Both the position numbers and the translations under genes were made by a program. The notes under the pieces are model-generated. The model ran no database searches. It saw only the letters and a list, made by a program, of their open reading frames with translations, and was not told where the DNA came from. DNA of 64,000 nt, taken from the NCBI GenBank assembly GCA_037043015.1, contig CM073322.1:20736364-20800363 (forward strand), read 5' to 3'. This DNA comes from Bryum argenteum (Eukaryota; Streptophyta; Bryopsida; Bryales; Bryaceae). Positions 22,277-30,904 of this stretch are shown piece by piece (positions within the stretch are counted from its first letter, which is position 1; the number at the start of each line of letters is the position of its first letter).

Positions 22277-23320
22277 AAATGCTTACCTCAAATGCATTGG
22301 AGACCAACTTACAAATGCACTAAATGACAAAGGTAAACTTGGCCCAATCTACCAAGGTCTCATTCAACACATACTAGCAAAATATGGTGGATCCCAAGAA
22401 ATCCCCCGAATAAAATACAACGATTGCATACATTCCCCAATCACAAGAACAATCTTCCTACTTAAAGAAGCCGGTGGACTACACCTCAAATGCACACTTG
22501 ACAACTTCCAACTCCAAGCCACCGAATTAGAAACGCGATGGGCGACCTGCATCAATTCTCCTACCCCACCTAAATCCCAAAGTCTCCCTCAAATTATTAC
22601 ATAAACTACTACTTCTCAAAATAACCAAAATAAGCCACCTCACACTCCCAAATGGAACCACTCTCATGTCACCTATAGATTTCAAAATATACTATAAAAA
22701 TCCCAGTAAATTAGAACGCAGCGCTCTCAATCTTGCTCAACAACTATTTTGCCAAAAAATATGCACCCCCGAATGTTCACAACCGTGCAACTCACACTCA
22801 CCATCCCATCTTCTATACAACGAATACATAACACATGACCACGAAATATCCCCACCTACTCCTCCACTTCCAACACATTTAACCTTCCCACCACCTACAC
22901 CAACAATACCCCCGCCCAAACAAATCATCAATAACCCGATTGACTTCCCCATACACCACATATCCGCACACAAAATAGACACCAAAAAGACAAATACAAA
23001 ATCACGCACTCCACAAACAAATACATGTGCCACTGAAATAAACAATCAACTTACATACCACACTTGGTTATCCCCAAAGAACTATTCCCACTCAACCATC
23101 CAACCGTCATACAAAACAACCTTAACCTTCTAACCGAATACTACACACAACAAAAACACACATTATATAAACACATCATCAATACTAACTTCACAACACC
23201 ACAATCAAGAGACACCCGATTCATCCCACCCCAACAAATATACCCCTTACGCAAATCCATCTACAAGATCGCAACCCCGACAAAGACATCCTCACAAACT
23301 CCCCTACAATACAAATCCTA
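22265..23320 (+). pseudogene. LINE segment: thumb/connector region, frameshifted
   Basis: Three frame pieces follow one another: SLKNAYLKCIGDQLTNAL to about 22560, then VSLKLLHKLLLLKITKISHL to about 23062, then ELFPLNHPTVIQNNLNLLTE to about 23275. They contain helical segments, a Cys pair (CTPECSQPC) and a Pro-rich stretch. I recognise no domain. The length of this connector between RT and RNase H is greater than usual for LINEs. Confidence 0.6.
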
Positions 23321-25696
23321 AATGAAACAGCACATTTATTCGATAAAAATGGCCACTTTCTCCTTACCATCCCTACATCAAGACTCAAATGGTTATGGAA
23401 ACAATACCACACATACCTTAACACTAACCACGGTCTAACTCCCCAAACCCAACCCTTTGAAACAGAAATCATCCTACTATATAAACGATACCACCACACT
23501 CTCTCAGAACGCAATCCCAAAACAACAGACCACCACACGCTCCCCACAACCATTATAGACACTCTCATAACATCATTCCGCATAACACACACGTATTTCT
23601 CCTCCCCAGTAACATGCCCCTTACAGATCACCAAATACTACTTTACATTCCCACGTGACAAGATATTTGGCTCCAATGGCCCTGCCTTTCATTATAAATG
23701 GGAAGGAATTGGTTATGCCCATCCACACAACGACGAAACTGCGCAACAAAGTATTCATTGGGCCAGGTTAGCCGCACAACATAACCCCAATGCTATAACC
23801 ATTGTGGTCATGCCAGACAAGCAATGGTTCCACAATCCAACCCCATACTCAACTGAGTTTCCAGATACACACGTTTTAGCACACTTTGCTGCTGACACAT
23901 TAACATACGAACAACCCACCGTCCCCACTGACCACAAAAAACCCCGCACCGAACCAAACACAATCCAAATCCTTTGCATCCACCACAAGCAACACCATCT
24001 CACCACCACAGCAGACACACATAATCTCACAACCACTCTTAGAAATCTATCTATCACCCAGTTCCACCTTCAAGAAATTCCCCCCACACCTGAAAACACC
24101 AAAGTCAACAAAAACAAAAATTGGACCAAACTCCTATATCCCCCAACACATACACCCAACCTCTCAAGCGCACCCCCACTCCCACAATACACCACACATC
24201 TTCCTATCAAATTCCCTCAAGAATATAGCTATTATACAGATGGATCCTTCATACCACCACAAAAAACAACAGCGGGCTATATGCTCCCAGAAACCGCCGG
24301 TTATGGCATTTATAACCCAACAAAACGAGAAATACAAATATCAAAAAGACTACCGGGCTTACAAACCATATTTAGGGCGGAACTTATGGCCATATACAAA
24401 ACACTCAAAATCCTCACAACTAGGTACATAGACGAACCCGCATACATATTTACAGATTGCATAAACTGCTTGTACGTTTTACAAACACACCTAACACATC
24501 CTACTCTACAAAACAACCACCCCGATCTAAATACTCTCATCGCCATTACAAATATGCTGAAAATACGTACACAACCCACCATGTTCCACAAAGTAAGAGC
24601 TCATGTTAACATATCCGGAAATGAAAAAGCAGATAAGCTAGCAAAAGCAGGAAACGAAAAAAACTATAAATTTGCCCGAAAAAACCACGAATTTGCACAC
24701 ATCACCCCTTTCTATTACCAAAAAGATATATGGCCTGGACCGCACCACAGACCAGATAAGGGACCAATTAGAAACCTAGCTACATACCTTACCAAATACG
24801 ACCGTGAAAACAACCTCACAATTCTAGCACAAAACTTTCCTAACATAAACAAATGGACCTCCAATCTCGATATACATGCAAAATCTTCAAATGCCTTCTG
24901 GAAAAATCCAAAAATTACAGACTCCCAAATAACTAGCATACTAAAATTCCGCACAGGACAATACATGGGTAACGCACGAAAACAACTATTCTTTGGACAT
25001 ATACGATTCCCAACAAAAACATGTCCTATCTGCAACTCCACAGACGTAGACACATGGCTACACGTCTTACTTAAATGCCGACACCCAAACATCCACGCAC
25101 TTAGAGTTACCAGGCACAATCAGGCAGTTAAAACCATTAAACAACTCATCATGTCCAACGCCAAGTCTAGATGTTACACACTTATAAATGCCGGAAGGCA
25201 CCTCAGCGCACCCCCAGATAACACGGTACCCAGTTGGCTCCTCCCTTACACTTGCGACACACGTAGATGTCACTGCAATGCAAGATTTCGGCCTGACTTA
25301 CTTTGTGTAATCGGCCTCCCACACCAAGGCACACCTCCACAACACCCCAACAACAGTATTGCCATTCAATATATTGAATTCACATACTGTAACGACAGAT
25401 TTCCACTAGAAACCATCACAAATAAAACCAATAAATACCAACCATTACTCGACTCAATAGCTGCCCGTGACTGGAAAGTCAACCCCCTCATAGTCATTAC
25501 TTCAGGTGCTAGAGGCACTACTCACACACCATCAATGACCTCATTGGAAACTTCATTCAAACTAACCAAAAAACAAATCAAAAACGCATTCAAAACAATT
25601 AACATGATAGCCATACAACACGCAGCATTAATCCTCTTATACAAACGCAAACTAGAAAACCACCAAACCCTCCCCACCAATCTCGAACCACCATGA
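23270..25696 (+). CDS. LINE 3' ORF: Dam-like segment, RNase H, CCHC finger, RLE nuclease
   Basis: This ~808-codon frame is intact. (1) At about 23640-23840 FPRDKIFGSNG, YAHPHNDETAQQ and ITIVVMPDKQWFHN resemble the Dam-type N6-adenine methylase layout, with HPHN in place of the catalytic NPPY. (2) RNase H at 24220-24660 has all four acids: YYTDGS, FRAELMAIY, FTDCINCL and NEKADKLAK. (3) A CX2CX9HX4C finger, CPICNSTDVDTWLHVLLKC, lies at about 25020. (4) A restriction-like endonuclease at 25290-25540 has FRPDLLCVIG, IQYIEFTYCNDRF, K..KYQPLL and LIVITSGARG, the order seen in R2/Dualen RLE domains (CCHC, PD, acid, K..KY). It has no start of its own and was the 3' part of the long ORF. Confidence 0.8.
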   Translation, partial: RNPDKDILTNSPTIQILNETAHLFDKNGHFLLTIPTSRLKWLWKQYHTYLNTNHGLTPQTQPFETEIILLYKRYHHTLSERNPKTTDHHTLPTTIIDTLITSFRITHTYFSSPVTCPLQITKYYFTFPRDKIFGSNGPAFHYKWEGIGYAHPHNDETAQQSIHWARLAAQHNPNAITIVVMPDKQWFHNPTPYSTEFPDTHVLAHFAADTLTYEQPTVPTDHKKPRTEPNTIQILCIHHKQHHLTTTADTHNLTTTLRNLSITQFHLQEIPPTPENTKVNKNKNWTKLLYPPTHTPNLSSAPPLPQYTTHLPIKFPQEYSYYTDGSFIPPQKTTAGYMLPETAGYGIYNPTKREIQISKRLPGLQTIFRAELMAIYKTLKILTTRYIDEPAYIFTDCINCLYVLQTHLTHPTLQNNHPDLNTLIAITNMLKIRTQPTMFHKVRAHVNISGNEKADKLAKAGNEKNYKFARKNHEFAHITPFYYQKDIWPGPHHRPDKGPIRNLATYLTKYDRENNLTILAQNFPNINKWTSNLDIHAKSSNAFWKNPKITDSQITSILKFRTGQYMGNARKQLFFGHIRFPTKTCPICNSTDVDTWLHVLLKCRHPNIHALRVTRHNQAVKTIKQLIMSNAKSRCYTLINAGRHLSAPPDNTVPSWLLPYTCDTRRCHCNARFRPDLLCVIGLPHQGTPPQHPNNSIAIQYIEFTYCNDRFPLETITNKTNKYQPLLDSIAARDWKVNPLIVITSGARGTTHTPSMTSLETSFKLTKKQIKNAFKTINMIAIQHAALILLYKRKLENHQTLPTNLEPP

Positions 25697-25799
25697 CAAA
25701 CAAAAAAGGGGGGTAGTGGTACAAACCACTGTTGTTAACAGCACACTGTTTCAGTCTCAGCTTCTCGGGTAGGGGCCGGGTGGTTGATTTATTTTTCCT

Positions 25800-25925
25800 G
25801 CCATATACTCAGAGACAGCCCCAAGCCATGCGAACTGCTCAAACGAGCCCGACAAGGTTCGAACTCGGACCAGCACGATTACAAATGTCCTACACCTCAA
25901 CCACCCTAGGACTCCATGGCCTGGT
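25800..25925 (-). mobile_element. tRNA-derived SINE (or tRNA pseudogene) head
   Basis: On the minus strand the sequence GGTGGTTGAGGTGTAGGACA fits an RNA polymerase III A box (TGGTTGAGGTGT). About 35 bases later GAGTTCGAACC fits a B box (GTTCGAACC is a perfect GWTCGANNC). The anticodon-arm region is not a clean tRNA, and a ~60-base unrelated tail follows. This is the layout of a tRNA-derived SINE inserted antisense in or beside the LINE 3' end. Confidence 0.55.
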
Positions 25926-25950
25926 GACCTTGAACCCATCCAAATCCCAA

Positions 25951-26880
25951 TTAACCCCTAAAAATCCAGGAAAACCGATTCGGTTTTCTGAGATTTCGGG
26001 CAGCTCATTTTAAGCATTTAAATTGATATTTTTGCCTAAGATTTTTATTGGGTGCTCCCCATACAGTAATGTGTATGTGGTAAAATTTTCAAAGTCAAAT
26101 TTTAATTTTATAACCTTCACCTAGAAATTTTAGGTTTCAAGTCCTAAACGGGCAGTTTAAAATATTTTTTTTTAATATTTTTTTTTAGAAATATGTTCAT
26201 TACCAAATTACTATTCAAATTCCAAAGTATCCGAAGTCAAAAAGTTTACCAATTCTACAAGGGCAGCCTCCAAAACTTTCAAAAACAATCTTCACAATTT
26301 CTAGTAATTTTACAATTTTTTCTTTCAAAAATTGCCAAAATTCGAGATTTTGGATTTTTTCCAAGATTTTTTTTTTCAAAATTCACATTATCATAAATGC
26401 ACCTTCACCGTCGAGATTTTTCTCAAACTAAATATATCATACGTAGTGCTTGTTTTACTATATGGTTGTTTTTAGACCTTCTTTCATAAAATATTTTACG
26501 TTAAGGTCAAAAAGTGGAATTGGTCTCTAAAATTTTGCATGAGCATACCCAACTTGATTACATACATGAAAAAAAATGAGGGAAAAATATTTGGAATAAC
26601 AATCATCAAGTTGCCCTTGGCACCATTTAGACAATGCCTCTCACGCAGCGGCAAAAAAAAGTGTTGGTCAAACTTTGATTGTTATAATCTCACAAATGAC
26701 AAACATCCAACGGTTGAAATTTTGACCAGTCCTTTGTATACAAGTTAGGTACAAGATCTTACGGTTCAAAGTCTAAAACCGGAAAAAAAGTTTCTCCATT
26801 TCCCCATTTCCCAACGAAGGTGAAAAATGGCAGTTTTTGGTTCTGGAGGTCGAGGAAACCCCTGGATTTTTAGGGGTTAA
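25951..26880. mobile_element. TTAACCCC-ended MITE family, long member
   Basis: The ends TTAACCCCTAAAAATCCAGG and its inverse CCTGGATTTTTAGGGGTTAA are a perfect 20-bp inverted repeat around ~890 bp of AT-rich DNA. An internal block (about 26670-26735, TGATTGTTATAATCTCACAA) is shared in inverted form with the members at 27427 and 38654. A TTA target duplication would fit Tourist/PIF-Harbinger elements. No transposase is encoded. Confidence 0.75.
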
Positions 26881-27426
26881 AACATTCATTTGCCAAACAC
26901 TCGCAACCTAAATAGTTCTATCTTTGCTACTTTAGTTTAGTCTGGTCTCGGTTACTTTGTGTAGTCAGTTGCGTATGTGTAGTTTAGTGTCTATTCCCGT
27001 AAGGGGTGAGTAGTTTTGTTCTTTTACCTCTTTGTCCTGTGGCCATTGAGGTAAAGACATTACGAACAGACGCTGTATTCACGCCAATCTCTTATTGGAG
27101 ATTGGAGTTCTTATATATATATTTTAAAAATTTAGTATACTTTATGACAGTATTATAAGGTATCTCAATTTTTACTCAATGTTAAAATATTACTCGTATA
27201 AGTTAATTTTATTTCTATTCCTATTCTACCTTATAGTAGGCATTTATGTGTTGATGTGAAGGTAATTGTTTAGGTGAGTATTTATTTTAACGTATCCAAA
27301 GTTCACTACTTGCAAGGGGAAAGGGATTTTATATTGAAACTATATTGCTACGTACTGAAACTATCAAATTATATATCTGAGTGTTTTTTAATAGACTTTA
27401 TTCGATATGACAAGAACTTCAGCTTC
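26881..27426. other. Intergenic DNA with a small hairpin
   Basis: AT-rich, no gene. A perfect stem-loop CCAATCTC-TTATTG-GAGATTGG lies at 27084-27105, followed by TATATATATA. It could be the end of an older retroelement. Confidence 0.4.
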
Positions 27427-27696
27427 TTAACCCCTAAAGGTCCTTGATACAAAATTGTTTAAATTATCAAAAAGAACCTTCTTTCTACTTCAAGTGCAAA
27501 GAAACTCAATCTAAGCATTGATTAGAAGATCCAACCGTAGGATCTTGAAGTTAACTTGACCCTTTTCTCGAGTGTCAAATTTGAACCGTTAATTTTTCTC
27601 CAATTTTGAGATTATAATGGTCAAAGTTGGCTGAATTTTTCTTTCTGCGGAAATTCCAAAAAGCGATTTCCGCTTTCTTGAACCTTTAGGGGTTAA
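27427..27696. mobile_element. TTAACCCC-ended MITE, 270 bp
   Basis: The ends TTAACCCCTAAAGGTCCTTG and the inverse of GAACCTTTAGGGGTTAA match each other. The interior GAGATTATAATGGTCAAAGT is nearly identical to the copy at 38654. Confidence 0.75.
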
Positions 27697-28664
27697 CTAA
27701 GTAGGTTTGTAATACCTTTTTTTATATGCTTTTATATGACTTTGTATTATTGTGAAAAGAGTGGAGTTTGATAAGCTTTTTTATCAAATCCACTCAATCT
27801 TTATTTATACCAATATTTATGAGCTAAAATACTTGTTTGCAATCAATTAATAATTGTACGGCTAATGATTTATTCAATTTCTTGCTCCAACAATCATAAA
27901 TATAATGTAAACATCAAATTTATAATTTTTGGATCAAACCCCGAATCTGTTACAATCAACGCGCAATTAAGCAATTATGCACCCGGCTATTTAAAAGTGC
28001 ACTTGGGTACTACGATGGCCATTTCTTGCAAAAATGGAATTTTTTATTTTTAAACTTGATTTTTTCTGGAAAAAAAGGTGTTTTGCAAAGAATGTTGCGT
28101 ATTGTCAGAAGTGGTAATATAAAAAGACTTCTAATGGCATTGTGAACATATTTTTGGTATAAATCCATGTGAATATTACAAATATTTTTGTCCAGGGATA
28201 TTTGAAATGCTTAGTATATGCTATAAATTGTGTAGATTATAGTTAATATATTTTTGGTGAGCAAAATGACGCGAGCACCAAACTGTTAATAAAAGTAGGC
28301 ACCAAATTGTTCCAATGGACATTTAATAAAAATATACTCCGTATTGTACTTTGTATATATGTGGTAGAAAAGTATCTAAAGACACAGATTCTAAATGTAT
28401 ACCAAGTTGTGTATATAATTGATAATACAACTAAATTCAACCCATATGTCCATCGCAACAACACGTCTGAAAATAATCCTTGCGATCTTGTACTATCTAG
28501 TACGTATATACACTTAGAAACACCATGTGTACACAGGTGATTAACAATGACTATCATACAACAAAATTGCTATAATACAGCAATAAAAATACCCTTGATT
28601 AGACATCCATCAACTAAAAAATGACATAAATTTATAATAAAACAAAAAAAAACAAAAAAAAAAC
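27697..28664. other. AT-rich intergenic DNA, no gene seen
   Basis: No frame with protein character. The stretch ends in an A-rich run AACAAAAAAAAACAAAAAAA (about 28640-28670) that leads into the next hairpin. Confidence 0.45.
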
Positions 28665-28856
28665 AAAAACAAAAGAGGAGGTGGTAGAGGTGTTCGCCCG
28701 GACACCGACGCGGCATTGGCACAGACACCGCGTCTGTGCAAACACGGCACGCCTTAGCGCGGCGCTTGTCGCCTCGGCGCGCAGGTCAGCCCGCCAGCAA
28801 GGCAGGGGCTAGGGGGTGTCCGGACGAACACCTCTACCACCTCCTCTTTTGTTTTT
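28665..28856. repeat. Long GC-rich inverted repeat (hairpin of ~42-bp arms)
   Basis: The left arm AAAAACAAAAGAGGAGGTGG + TAGAGGTGTTCGCCCGGACACC pairs with the right arm GGTGTCCGGACGAACACCTC + TACCACCTCCTCTTTTGTTTTT. There is one mismatch in the core 36 bp. The ~108-base loop is very GC-rich (GCGCGGCGCTTGTCGCCTCG) and unlike the flanks. It resembles the terminal region of a repeat element; no coding potential. Confidence 0.8.
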
Positions 28857-28893
28857 CATCTGACCTCCCCGCTTCTAATCTTCTGGCACACTT

Positions 28894-29033
28894 GCCTTTT
28901 CTTCCTCCTCCGCTCTTGCTCGTGTTCTTCAAGGTCGTTGTTGCCATTTCTTCCTCCTCCGCTCTTGCTCGTGTTTCTGCAGGTTGCTATTGCCTTTTCT
29001 TCCTCCTCCGCTCTTGCTCGTGTTTCTGAAGGA
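28894..29033. repeat. 49-bp tandem repeat, 3 units
   Basis: CTTCCTCCTCCGCTCTTGCT CGTGTT recurs at 28901, 28950 and 28999. Shorter GTACCGAATCGCTGCTTGCT-type repeats follow at about 29125-29215. The whole 28.67-29.54-kb block has its own base composition and may be one element. Confidence 0.8.
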
Positions 29034-29509
29034 CGCTGCTAGGACGATCTGTAGAGCACTAGGAGAGTTTCGTGACTTGTTGCAACCAAAAATCTTTTTG
29101 CCGATTCTCCTTGCCGCTTGCTGCTGTACCGAATCGCTGCTTGCTCTAGTACCGAATCGCTGCTGCTGTTGTACCAGATCGCCGCCTGCTGTTGCAACCG
29201 AATCGATGCTTGCTACTTGCTGATCTTGTTGTTATTCCTCATTCCTATCATTGGTGTTGTTGCTACTGTTGCGGCGTGCATTTTGGGTTCTTGTTCGCTC
29301 TTGTACAAATACGCTACTATTCAAGTTGTCCACTTTGTACTCGATATGTTAAAATCTTTGTCTTCCTCCCTTCATCCTCTTTGTGGTCTTTGTTGCAGCC
29401 ATGCAGCCGCCACCAAAGCCACCAAAATCCCAATCTTAAAACCTTAAACCCTAAAAAAATTTATGAATCTTTAAAAAATAGAAATAATAAAAAAAGTATC
29501 AGAGATTGC

Positions 29510-29535
29510 AAGGGGTGTGCGCGCGCACACCCCTT
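29510..29535. repeat. Perfect 26-bp palindrome
   Basis: AAGGGGTGTGCGC is followed directly by its reverse complement GCGCACACCCCTT. It lies in AT-rich DNA at the right edge of the repeat-rich block that starts with the hairpin at 28665. Confidence 0.9.
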
Positions 29536-30407
29536 GAAACAATCAACCAAGTGAACTCCAATAAACATCCCATTTACTAAATTAAAGCCATTTCAAACGT
29601 CTGATACCCGCCCATGAGGGATACCCGCCCATATTGATACCCGTCATACATTATAGTTACTTGCTTAAGAACAAGAAAAATGAAAACATTTAGCAACACA
29701 TGATAGTAAAAATATTAATGTAGATATTGTAGAACTAACATCTTTCACATACAGTCGTTTGAGACTAAAGAATATTACCTTCTTTTACGATTCCAAATTT
29801 CTAAAATTGTCTTCACTATAAAAAGAGCATTTAACCCCAGTCAAACATGTTCGCACATTTTGGTCAAGGGAGAGAAAAAAACCACTATTTTCTACATAAA
29901 ACCTATAGATCTTCATTTTTTTTAATTTTTTTTTTCTAGCGAAAAATTTATGTGATAAATAAATTCTTATCAATCATTTTGGATTTTCATTCTAAAGCAT
30001 GTTGAGTTCACAAAAGAATAAAATGTGGCATAAAAGTTTGTCAAATAATTTCAATCTCGATCCTTTGCATATTTGTTTTGAATATGCTACACTCCTTTTC
30101 CATGTCTAGAAATTGGTTTTAAGGTAACCAACATGATCATGCCAATCATGATTTTAAAGAAGTTAGACCTTGTATAGTGAATTTTTTTTAAGCCAAGTGA
30201 AATTAAAGTGTGCTAGACCACTCAATACAATTAAGCAAATGAATTATTCTTATGATTTCAAATGCTATAATATTTTAATCCTTCCGATGCATAGTAGCCT
30301 AAAAAATTTGGTGGCTTTATATCAATGTTTATTTTAAGATTCTAGGATTAGAAGTCTTAAATTTCACTCTAAAACTAGATTTTGAAGCCACTTTTTGATA
30401 GTGACAG
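29536..30407. other. AT-rich intergenic DNA
   Basis: No gene. A small direct repeat of GATACCCGCCCAT occurs near 29605-29635. A possible splice acceptor (TTTTTGATAGTGACAG) ends at 30407. Confidence 0.4.
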
Positions 30408-30904
30408 ATCTGAAGGACGAGCTTGGAGATGAAGCGGATACTTCTATTCCAGCACCATACACATTGGCAAATGTACGACAGCCGCGTGAGTATGACACAA
30501 ATGTACCCTCGCCTGATCATAACTCATGTGACGACGGACTTCATTCGTCTGTGGAACCTAATGGCTTTGAGGAAGGATCAGGGATACCGAAGGTGGTTCT
30601 AGATACTCCAATTCAAATGAGACCAATGGTGCCATCCATTCCACAATCTACGGAATCAGCGGACACCATAGCTTTCAACGAGGCCTTCGCACCAATGATG
30701 ACATTTACAGACGGCTTCTACTATAACACCGATGGCATAAGGTACACTCGCCACGGTGAGCCGGGCAGTTACACGTACGAGGAGTCTGCGTCCATCAGTC
30801 TTCAAGATTCTATTGATCCCCCAGTGTCGCTGGCGGCAGTGGATCGTATGGTACATGAGGCCTATGAAGGCAGTACCGGTAGGACAATGGAGGAGGATGA
30901 TTAG
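30408..30904 (+). pseudogene. Orphan 3'-terminal exon or gene fragment, unknown
   Basis: An open frame of about 165 codons follows an acceptor-like GTGACAG and ends in TAG at 30902-30904. It has no ATG near its start; the first is at about codon 70. The protein is acidic and ordered-looking (ITDLKDELGDEADTS is close to its start; FTDGFYYNTDGIRYTRHGEP and DRMVHEAYEGSTGRTMEEDD near its end). GC content is clearly above the flanks. I know no family match. No matching upstream exon is visible in the AT-rich DNA before it, so it is probably the last exon of a captured or broken gene. Confidence 0.4.

Larger units (their letters stand above)
18201..25735 (+). mobile_element. Decayed Dualen/RandI-like non-LTR retrotransposon with 2A-like motif
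   Basis: The element is a C/A-rich, strongly G-poor strand. Its encoded domains, in order, are a 2A-like motif, an APE/EEP endonuclease, a reverse transcriptase, a Dam-like segment, RNase H, a CCHC finger and a PD-(D/E)XK restriction-like endonuclease. The coding frame is broken by two in-frame stops (19935-19937 and 20971-20973) and about seven frame changes (near 20535, 20695, 21230, 22268, 22565, 23062 and 23275). From about 23270 to 25696 the frame is intact. Boundaries are uncertain. The 5' side runs into the hexanucleotide array. The 3' UTR contains a hairpin AGTGGT-ACAA-ACCACT (25715-25730). Having both APE and RLE endonucleases is the hallmark of the Dualen/RandI clade described from green algae. 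Confidence 0.85.

Noticed and set aside
18687-25696. Frame changes as programmed frameshifting
   Set aside because: There are about seven changes in both directions plus two stops, far more than a programmed site would give; decay or assembly indels are simpler.
28736-29554. Cys/Leu-rich frames of about 80-120 codons
   Set aside because: They lie in tandem repeats and GC-rich hairpin DNA and overlap each other in several frames.
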